A DNA stretch of 64,000 nucleotides, taken from the NCBI GenBank assembly GCA_000727475.1, contig KL647307.1, positions 836,701-900,700 of the forward strand, read 5' to 3'. Numbering within the stretch: the first letter of the stretch is position 1; each line of letters begins with the position of its first letter. The stretch is from Sarcocystis neurona. Lineage: Eukaryota; Apicomplexa; Conoidasida; Eucoccidiorida; Sarcocystidae. The notes under the pieces are model-generated. The model was not told where the DNA came from. It saw only the letters and a list, made by a program, of their open reading frames with translations, and ran no database searches. This document shows positions 48,910 through 59,900 of this stretch, one piece after another. The position numbers were made by a program, and so were the translations under genes.

Positions 48910-50571
48910 TGACGCACGGCATCGGGAAAAATCTGCCACGAGAGAATTACAGGTCCCACACTGTGTCGCCGTCACCTGCAGTGTTGACCGTAGCGAGTCC
49001 TCGTGTACAGATGTCCAAACGGACAGGCACTGACTATACAAGATCTTGAAGTCAGACCTACGCTTGCAGTTATGTACAATACAACCACATACATATATGC
49101 ACATATTTCTTGGCATATAACCTCATAATGAGGACCAAATCGTGGGAGCGTACGCAACGCTAATCCACACGGTCGCAGCTGTCATTACGTGTTTACTGCC
49201 TTGTGTCCGTGGTCCTTTATTTCCGCACATGACATAGAAGTACATGTCCTACGCTTCACGGGAATAGCAGCACGTGCGTACAGGGTGGTATGCTGACGAG
49301 AGACCGCATCGACTACGGCCCCCGTATACATATATATATATATATGCATACTAAAAGGGAGCTGCCCTGCTCCTCTCTCTTCTTCTCCATCGTGTGTGTA
49401 CATATATGTGTGGATATACGTAGTGACAAGGGAGTCTCACATAGTACGGACACGTGAACACCGCGCGTACTGCCATGGCGAAGGTACGTAAAGTGTATAA
49501 ATCACCCCTAATTCACTTCCGCGATATGAAATAACCAAACGACGACTTTTTTCTCTTCAGGGGTGTCATCTCTGCGAAGAATCACCAGCAGACGCCGACG
49601 CTGCGTCAGCGTGACCTGTCTATTGATCATGTATCGTTTCTCCAGTTTAGAAGAACATCACTCGGTAGTGTGTACAGAGGGAGCCAAATGGGAAACCTAG
49701 AGCCTCACACTTCACCAGAACATGGAACATCTCAATCTACGCTGCAACCGTGTGCCCACAAACATGTGTATACACGTGTGTATATATATTGTTGCACACA
49801 GGTGAACGCGTATATGCTTGGGTGTTTTAACGTACGAACTTAGAGGCTGTGTCGTCGTATGGCAAAAACAGATGTTCGCGTACACGTAAGTTCGCTCTGG
49901 CCTGCTGCAGGAGGTTTTAATGGAAATGCTGGCGTATCTCACCGCTAGCCCTGAACGCATATGTTCTAAATTACCTGCTGAATATAGAGTTGCAACAAGA
50001 ACATGGTGGGAAAATGTGGGACACCTACCGTAGGGCACCACTGCAAATATATGTATAAACACATACACACGCTTAACTCCTTTGCGTAGTTTCTTCCGCA
50101 CACCCGTGTGAACACAAACGCTGTACGTCTGAATCACAGCGCCGGAGCAGAAAAAATAACAGTTAGGAAAAGGGCACGTTGCGCAAATGCAAAGTGCTTC
50201 TCCACTCCCAGTACCGTTGATTACACGTACGAAGAGAAAAAGCGTTACAGCGTCGTTGCACTACCTGTCTTGCTGGTCACCCGGTTCACACTGCACATCC
50301 ACCGCTGTGTTCCCCGCTGGCGCTGCCTCACTGCTGCAGCTTCACAACCGCACGCTTACGTGCGGACACCTACCTAAGGGCAAACTTGTGCCACACAGGT
50401 GAAGTATTAGTCGTCCTGTTTCTGTCTCTCTCACCACCAATACATACGTGCACGTTTGCTACAAGTGTACAGATACATACACATAGGGTTGTGCTCCGCT
50501 TCAATTAAAACTTCCTGAGGGCCTCTTAAAATATGTAATAAACGATGGTCAATCTCCTCTGGGTGCACGCG
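48910..50571. other. Convergent intergenic region between LRR gene and EFSEC
   Basis: Contains the 3' flanks of two converging genes. No exon was recognised. A short (TA)n stretch lies at 49327-49346. Confidence 0.5.
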
Positions 50572-51627
50572 TCAAGTAGAAAAGTTCTCGGCCCTGCTCT
50601 TGACGATCTCCGGAGTTCCACGCAGACGCGAACACTGTTGTGAGAACTTGTTTGTACCGTCGAAAACTTGTTTCTCGTAGTCAAGTACTACAGTAAAAAG
50701 ACTGTCGTGTTGTCCGCCCTTCTCTGTACAAGAAACGTTCCCGCGTGGCAGAAGACGCCGCACAGCGCCGCAGGACACAGGCCCACTTAGCTGCACCACA
50801 AATTTGCCTTTGTTGCCAAAAGGTTTCTCTATTCGCCCTAGCAGCCCGCTGAAGCAGACGTACGCAGAAGCTCCGTTTGAGTCACGATCCGCACTTGGCG
50901 GCTGCTCCCCTTCTTCTTCTTCTTCTTCATCTTCCTCACTACCTTTACACGTTTCTGCTGCTGCAGTTTGCAGTGGGCAGGGACGACACCTTGCAGCATG
51001 AACAGCACCGTCGGCCACAGCAGGGGCGACCTCACCAGCGCCACCCGAAGCAGCAGTAGCAGCAATAGCGGTATAATTTGTAATGGCAGGTGGCAGCACA
51101 GATACGCAGAATCCGATGAAGGCATTAACATGTTGGGAAGATTTGAACAGTCCTCTGCCTATGAGTGAGTACGTCACGCATTCTTTGCTGTATCCCTGTG
51201 AAGTCTGTGAACTTGAAGCAGACGAGGGTGGAGAAGAAAAAGAAGAATAAGGAAGAGCAGGACAGGACAGGGAAGGTGAGGCGTCTGCAGAAATGTTGCG
51301 ATTACTCGTATGCGGAAGATGCTCTACGGGACACTTGCACGGCGGACTGAAGAGAAATCTTTCAACGGTTCCCAGCTTCTTCTTTCGTTTGAGAAGTTTC
51401 AGCCGCCTGAGCACCGGATGCAACCAGAGTGTCTTAGGTATTGTGCGAGAAAGAAGAGAGGAGGAGGACCAGCGAAAAGGGGAGGAAGGTATCGACGGCT
51501 GACACGCAGCCGCAGCGTCTTTGGCGTCTAGCGTAAGCAGCAGCCGTCCAAAGAAGGCGAGGCGGCACGCAGCAGTAGACGGCTCCATATCGAGTTTTGA
51601 ACAGATAAATAAAGAACCGGCGGGGAC
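50572..51627 (-). CDS. EFSEC: EFSEC terminal exon, domains III and IV
   Basis: Acceptor gcggtgcag. Encodes SLFICSKLD, CRLAFFGRLL, LKLLKRKKKLGTVER, YSLIGRGLFK, GLLGRIEKPFGNKGKFVVQL and VVLDYEKQVFDG, matching the human C-terminal half. Inserts rich in Ser/Pro and Glu separate these blocks. Stop TGA at 50574-50572. Confidence 0.93.
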   Translation of the reverse strand, partial: VPAGSLFICSKLDMEPSTAACRLAFFGRLLLTLDAKDAAAACQPSIPSSPFRWSSSSLLSRTIPKTLWLHPVLRRLKLLKRKKKLGTVERFLFSPPCKCPVEHLPHTSNRNISADASPSLSCPALPYSSFSSPPSSASSSQTSQGYSKECVTYSLIGRGLFKSSQHVNAFIGFCVSVLPPAITNYTAIAATAASGGAGEVAPAVADGAVHAARCRPCPLQTAAAETCKGSEEDEEEEEEGEQPPSADRDSNGASAYVCFSGLLGRIEKPFGNKGKFVVQLSGPVSCGAVRRLLPRGNVSCTEKGGQHDSLFTVVLDYEKQVFDGTNKFSQQCSRLRGTPEIVKSRAENFST

Positions 51628-53883
51628 CTGCACCGCAGAACAAAAAACCGCAGCAGCAGCAGAAGCCTTCGACGGATGCAGCACAGTGCAACACACAGAT
51701 ATCATCCCGAGAGCATCCCCTCTTCACTCAGAGAAAAACCCCATAGGCGGGAGTGTACGAGAGCACTACACGCCACAGGCGATCGCCTCTCAACAGGCGC
51801 TTCTGATGGAGCCTGCGTCCAGGAGCTGAAACTCACGGTAACAGGCTTCTCGAAGAATAGCACCGCGACATGCAGCACGGGGGTTTCCTCCTCCTCTTCT
51901 TGTTCTTCTTCGTGTCGTTCTTCTTCGGGCAGTGAAGAAGTACACACGTGGGCTACGTGGTTCATCGTCTTCTTCGACGCACCCTGGCTTGAACAGCTAC
52001 TCTTACACGTATTTCGATGTATGCTCGAGCTTTCAGAAATCGCTTGCTTAGCGCTGCTGTTTTTCATCCTAGTTGAAATCTTGGAGTTCTTGTTCATCTT
52101 CGTCTTTTGAGTCAGCTGCTGAGTGTCTCCGCAGTCTTCTAGTCGATCAAGGCATCGGTACACCGCTTCCTCATCCAGCGCCTCTGGCCAACGGCGCTCT
52201 CTACGGCCGAAGGCAGCTGCTTTCGAAGAAGACGAAGAACAGGAAGAGGCTGAAGGGGAAGGACAGCGATGACCGCAGCTGCTGCGGCCGCTAGAGGGCA
52301 CTACTCTTCCCACGCTTAAGCTTGTTGTCACTGCTCGTCCGGCAACACAAGTGCAGCACAAACGGGAGCAACAACGGCAAACGAGGAGCATGAAGAACCA
52401 GCAGACAACGCAGTCATTCACAGTCTGTGAGCCTCAGCAGCTAAACAGCAGCATCAGGAGACGAAGCGCAGCAGCAGATTCTGTATAGGAAGCGCAGCAG
52501 CAACGGACGCACTTGCCACCAGCAGCGAAAAGAGCGCAACAGCAGCGCAGCGCCAGCAGCACCCCACCAGCAGCAACGCACGCAGCGACGGCTGTCGCCA
52601 AACGTGCGGGAGTAACAGAACCAACAGTCCCACGAGCAGCCGAAGAGACGGCAGCCAAAAAAGAAGCATCTGCAAGTAGGGAGGAATCACATGTAGTGGC
52701 AGGGGTAGCAGCAGCAGCCGCAGCAACGAATGCAGATGCGGCAACAGTTCAGCAACCCTGGGGTGCAGCAGAATGGGCAAATAAAAAGTCAGCCGGCGTC
52801 TACGAGAAGTTCCTGGGGTACACGAGCGTGCTGGTCGCTTCGGGTTCGCCATTTATGTGGGTGTCGAAATTGCAGAAGCGGGTACGTGTTTTCCAGTTGT
52901 CGCCGCGTCTATAGCCGTCTGCGTATATAGCCTACAACAGGTACACACGTGCTTCTACGTAGACATGGGGAAGGGAGGAAGCATATTTGCCATTCAAATG
53001 CTGCGCAAGAAAGAAACTCACCTTCTCTTGTCCCTTTGTATGGGAAAAACAGAGAAACTGCTACTGTAACGACATTATCTTAGAGAAGACGACTGAGTCA
53101 TGCCACCCCACAGGAAAACGGCCACTGCTTTGCAAAAGCTACACACGCACACACATATACGTAGGAATCTCTCTATATACGGGTGCACACACACACATAC
53201 ATATATATGCATGCATACACCCTTCTACATATATATATATACATTAGCGCATACGTTGGTGTATATTTGTAGTTATGTAACTACAAATACACACTCTTCA
53301 TGTGTAAATCACCTACCGTATGCATGGCATGGCGTGGAGCTTCTAAAAATTCTCCCTCTACGTGCCTTGATCCACACATAGATATATAAGTTATAGAGGC
53401 AGGTACTGCTTCTCCGGTAGACGTGTAATTGATCACACATGCAAAGTATTAGTCGGCAGCGACAACAAACTGCAAAGCCGCGGCGGCACGACTCCACGTA
53501 CATACACTCCTGTTCTGCTGCCGGAGTACAGGCATCTAGACACGACAAACCTGCAGCAACGAAGTAGACACGTAGTAACACGTCGAATGTCGCCACACCG
53601 CACAGAAAACACGGAAAGACACGCGCATGCAGAAGTTACTGCCCTCTGGCATTTTGCCAAGCATACAACCACACGCATAAATATATATATATATGTATAT
53701 ATGGAGAGAGAGAGAGACAGAGACAAATTATCTACTGACACACGCATACATTTTCACGCCTGTTTACGTTGGCATGCGCTTGAACTGCGTATACATAGGC
53801 ACAACATGGACGTATAAGTAGATCAGATTTACACAGCACACACGTACTTGCATGCCCACACATATGCAGTCGTACATCTATAC

Positions 53884-53914
<31 letters not shown>

Positions 53915-56900
53915 TTCGTACACATATATATGTGTGTATACTTCTGTACTAATGGACTTTCAATGACAAACGCGCATGCATCTGCGCGTATTGAAAGTAC
54001 TGCGGGCGAAACAGTCGAGAGACAGACATTCGACCTGCAAAATACGGACGTGTATACTTCCCTGGGTCTATCGTGTCCATGTGACGCGCACGTATATGAT
54101 ATCCTCGCGCACACATATCTAAATGTTTATATGCGCGCATTTACTTGTGTCTCGTCCTTCGATCTCTCTATACACATGCATATACATATGTAGATAGACA
54201 TACACAACAACAGCCGTTCAAGGAAGCGGTGTGCGTACCTCTGCCTGGCGCGACGGCAGAAAACGGCGCACGTTCTTCTTGATGCGGCGCAGCAGCAGCT
54301 GCCACGGCGACGCACGAAGAACAAGAAGGAGACAATGGACGGAAAGCAGTCGACGACGAGGAAGACGAAGAAGAGGAACAGCAGGAGGATGAAGCAGAAG
54401 AAGAAGAGGCAGACGAGCGCGTGAAAGAGAAAGGAGAAGAACGACTCGAAGAAAGCTGCTTGAGTGAGGGCTGATCAGCAGGAAAGACTCCGAAGAAGCG
54501 CGCTGCGCACATGACGGTCGTGTGGCCGATGGTGCAGTGAAAAAGTCCTCCTGACGGGATCTGCAGAAGAAAAATAAATTATAACCACGAAGAGGAGAAC
54601 GGACGAAAGGAGGGGCGAGCGTGAAGAAGACGAGTATGCAGCAGGAGAAGTAGAAGCAAAAACGAGCGACAACCAGAGAAGCAAAAGTGGACGCAGCGGG
54701 CGGCTGTCTACTAGCGCTGAGAGAAAAAAAAAGAAGCCGACGGACAAGGACGAGCCCGTAATGCAGTCAGGCAGCGTTCAACAAAGAAGAACAAATGGAC
54801 GTCTCTTTATGCAAGTATACACCTACAGACAAGGCTTTGCATATATATATATATATGTACTCACGGAAGGGTGTATAGGTGAACGTGTAGGGTCGGCTCT
54901 ATGAAGAGCACCTGTATACACTTAAAACAACACATAGAGAACGTATTACACAGGCAGCGTATCTCTCTGTATATTGTCATGTATACTCACGTGTAGGCGT
55001 AGAGAGATAAATGGGCAGGGTTGACCGGGATTGAAAAAGCAAAGAAAGGCTTCGTCTCTGCATGACATACACTCTCAAGTATACACTTGTACATATACGT
55101 AGACAACAGGGCTGAATGAAGGGAGCAACACACACACACATATATAACGTCTACGTAATATATACACATACATGTATATGTTGTTACGGATGCATGAAGG
55201 TAACAACACACACATGTATATAATATATACGATATATATATATGTATCAAGGGAGAATAAAGTTCCAACACAGACACATATAGTACATACGTAATACATA
55301 TACATACGTAGCACACATGCATATATATATGGACAATACGCAGGGATATGCGACACCCAGACGAACATGAAGTTGGATGGTGCTGCGGATGAGTTTTGAA
55401 GCAGATTTGTGAGAAGAGAAATGAGGCACGACACATCGTCGAGGGACGGGCGAGCAGAGTCGCAGCAGCAACAACGCCCCTTTTCACATTTCTTTCTTTT
55501 TGCCCATACTGAGGGAAGTAATGTACGCAGAAAAGAAGTAAACAAAGGTCTATCGTAGACCTGACAGCCACGCATGTATTCATACGCCTATGGACCCTCT
55601 TTTTCCCTCCCGTATACCTACATACGCATGCGCGCGAATACAGATATGTGACTGCTTACAGAAGTATACGTAAGCGCATACGTATATGTAACCCACACAC
55701 CTTTCTCTTTAATTCTCTATCTCTCTACATCTACATACACACACACGCACACTTACAGATATATGCGTATGTAGAGAATAACACACAGAGGTGTAAAAGT
55801 ATATGTGTACACCTGTTCAAGAAGAAAATGCGGACGCGCAGATATACACATATATATATAAATATAACTACACACATCTCTATCTCTATGTATACGTAAT
55901 TTACGTATATATATATATATATTTGCACGTATCTCTGTCTCTGCACGTATACACTTAAATACATGTGTGCACGTCACTTACACGTATATATTCATCTTTA
56001 GACGTCCGTATACTTATATACATATACATATAGATTTATACATACATTTCATTCATATACACCTACACATTTGCCCTTACCTCTCTCTCTACACTCGTAT
56101 ACGTAAATACAGACGTACATGTCATTCGTCCATATTTATATATATATATATACACGCACATATCTTTGACTGTACTACACTGATGTATGTCAACAGATAG
56201 GCACGTGTCATTCGTATATACACACATATTTATATATAACTCAGTGTCTGCGCTCACCCACGTGAACACATATATTTACGTCTTTGTTTTCCTTCTTTGT
56301 TGCCTGTAAACACTGACGTACTTCGGGTTTGAAGAAACGAATTTTCTGCACGACAGCGCAGCAGCCGATCGCCCGTTTGGGAACGTTTTGTGGATCGCAG
56401 AGTGCCCCTCTTTCCTGCACGCGCGCGCATACATGCAGGAACGCAGTTTTCTTTGTTTAGGTCAGGAGGGAACTTCCGTAGACAAGGCGTATTTCTCCTT
56501 CACCTGGCAGTGCCAGCAAAGCGCAAGGAGACGAGCGGGGGAGGTTTGAAGCGAGTGCCCTGCCGGTGGAAAAAAAGGCCGTTCTTCCCGCGTGCAGACG
56601 AGCCCTTTTTCTCATGACAACAGAACCAGCTTTGACAGGAAGACGTGATGGTGTACTCCACACACAAGAGAACAAGGAAGAAGAGCGGCACGAATGCAGA
56701 AAAGCGCCTCCCCCCTCGCGGCGCGCAAGGAAAAAACAGCACGTGGCCGCCCCGCGCGCATCCGTCTGCTCCTCTTTGTTTTCTACTACGGAGAGAAAAA
56801 GGAGACGAGACACACGGGCACACATACGTACATGCGTCAGTTTTTGCAGACTGCTTCGAAGGTTCTGCCGTCTTCTTCTTCGCCCGGGCGCCACCGAGTT

Positions 56901-59900
56901 CCCAAAGACAAGGGAGAACACAGGGTTGCGCGTACGTCGGAGGGAGAAGGCGACGCGTCTCTTTTTTTGTAGATAGAGAAAAACAGGGACAAAACACGCA
57001 CCCCATTCTGCACGGGTGTTGACGACTATGATGAGCGGAGGTTCGTCGAAGAAGAAGAGAACGAAGAAAAAGTGCCCGCCCCGCGAAAAGTCGGCGCCGA
57101 TGAATTGCCACACTTGTCGAGAGAAACCGCACGTATACAAGCAGCCGACGTTTGCAGTGCGACGCAAAGCAGACGCCTTTCCTGCACGCACGGCGCACGC
57201 ATGCCGGTGTGCACGTCCTGTGCCTACCACAGCACGGATGCGCGACGTGGCGTTGCATGCGCGACCGAGCAGACCCACTCCCGAGGCACACGCGCAACGC
57301 CGGCGGCGGCACACACATATGCGAGGGGCTGTCTGTAGGACGGCAGAAAAATGTGTTAGAACGCATGCACGTGCTGTTTTCGACGGAGGGTGGCAACCCG
57401 TAACACACACGCAGCTTGTCAGAGAGATACAGGGGGTGGGATGCGTGCAATAATTCGATTGCATGCAATGGATCTGATGCACGCACGAGGCCGGATGAGA
57501 GCAGCAGGCCGGACGCATGCAATATTTCCGGTGCAGGCGGTAGGCCGCATGCATACCATAGAGCGGACGGACGCAAGAGGTGGGATGCACGCATGTGCGC
57601 CGGTGCATGCAAGGTCCCTACACACAGAGAGACTGACGGGCGTGTGCGCTACTAAACGGGGCCACGCACAGGCACGCAGTGCGGACGCCACGCAATGATA
57701 CATGAGGGAAATGCAGCAGAGCCCACTTTTTCAAAGGGCGACGGGAGAAGGACGCAGACTTACGAAGGCGGCAGCGTCAACACCAACGAGTCCCACGGCG
57801 ACGCGCTGTCCTCGCACTGCCACTTGCACGTCTCGGTGAAACGTTTGCAGACTTCGCACTTTCCCTGAAATCACGCCGCTGCTGCCCTTGGTGCTGCCGA
57901 CGCTCCTGCTGCTGCTGCTGCTGCTCGTCCTGTGGCTGCTGCTGCTGCTCGTGCGGGCGTTCCCGCTTCTGTTGCTGCTGCTGTCATTGACGCTGCTGCT
58001 GCTGCCGGTCTTGCTGGCAGGAAGAACAGCAACCACGTCTCCCATCCGCACCTGTCCCGCCAACACCGTTCCCGTAAATATTGTGCCCTTCCCTGTATTC
58101 AGCAAAACGCCGCGTTGCCAACCACGTATACACATGCGTGATACATATATATATATATATGTATACGTGTATATATATACGTATATTCGTGTGCATATAT
58201 TTAAGCGTTGATACGCACTGAAACGCGAGTATGTACATGTGAACTGATCAACAACGTTCCCGTGTAAAACGTGCTCTCCCGCCGTCAACAGAAGGTCGGA
58301 TCTTGGCATCGGTCACATACATAAAAGAACGGCCTTCTGTCTCTCCCAACGGAACGTTGTATCCTTGGCACCAGCCACACATATCAGACAACTGCCTTCT
58401 TTGCCTGTAGGGCTGTAAACGACCACGTGCGAGCAGAAGACGTTGGCACACGGACCTGCACATACCTGCTCCATACATAGGCGCCCATACACACACACAC
58501 ACATGCAGACACGGACACAGACATTTATATATATACAGACAGACAGTCAAAACATGTGCAACTTACACGCTTACACGCACGTATATTTCTTGCACATTAA
58601 AACAGGTATATATATGTGGATGAAGGCGAACGGGAGTGGAAAGAGAAGAAAAGGGAGTTCCGCACGCAGTGCAGAAACTGCTTGCAGCGGTAAAGAATGG
58701 AAGAGCCTACACGTTCACGCCGATACCGTACGAAGGCGGGCAAAGACAGGCAGAACACACATGTGTGTCTGCATACAAACAGGTAAACGTATCTTCAGAG
58801 AAAAGAAGACGAGCACTTAATATAGGCAGTTCAAGAAACAATTAAATGAAGGCAATGCAGAGAGGTCCCTCGGTGAACCGGCAGCTACAACGGGGCACGG
58901 AAGACAGAAAGAAAAAGTTCAGATGAAGACAGGGAAGAAAATTCAGGAGGGACAAAAGAGCTGCCTGCAGCAGGACACCCAAGCAACAGAAGAGAAATGC
59001 TCTTCTACGGGTGGGCAAGTAAACGAGGAATGCAGACATGTACGCAAGGCTCACTATTATACAGCTGAAGACAGGAGAAAAAGTCTACGCTTGCAGAATT
59101 TGCTTGGCTGCGCGGAAAGGAGAAAACCTAGCCTCTCTCGGGTGTACGTACACCGCAGCCTCCAGAATTCCACAGAGAGACAAAGACACACACCCGTGTC
59201 TCTCTGTGTGTACATACATATAAGCCCATCCGCATATATATATATATATATATATACATACATATGTGCTTAATTCATACACGTATATGTACAGGATATG
59301 CGGAGATATATCTATATACGTATGTATCCCTATGAATATGTATAGAATCGCCGTCAGCGTCGCGGTGCGTGGAAGTCCTTTTTCTCTCATAAATGATGTT
59401 GACGAGAAATGTCTGGCCTGACCTCCATATCAGTCGACGTGTCTTCATCGATGCGAACTCACTACAACGACGTACCCAAAGCTTTGCATGCATCTACGCA
59501 GCCATTTACATGAATATATAGGAGCATACGTATGACTACTTTGTAGATACGCTTCAAAATTTTACTATCTGAAGGGGTACACATGAACACATTCACACAT
59601 CGGCGGCTTGTATGGAGTATCGCCTTGTACGTGTGCGCACCAGGGTAAACAGCAATGTACGCAACTAGGTGCACATATATACCTATCTACATTTACGTCC
59701 ACCTCCATCTACCTAGTAGCACATAAGTGTATATATATATATGTGTACATCATTTTAACGAACATCTATATACATGTATGCATCTATGTGGATATGTCTG
59801 GACGACGACATATAGCCGGAGTAGACGCAGCTATAATATATCACAAAGATATTCATAGAGTCACACACGAACTGCGTATACATATGCACAAACATATATA

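Noticed and set aside
56457..57608. Two long overlapping minus-strand frames (370 and 383 codons)
   Set aside because: GC-rich low-complexity DNA keeps several frames open. Only the third frame at 57181-57063 matches EFSEC.
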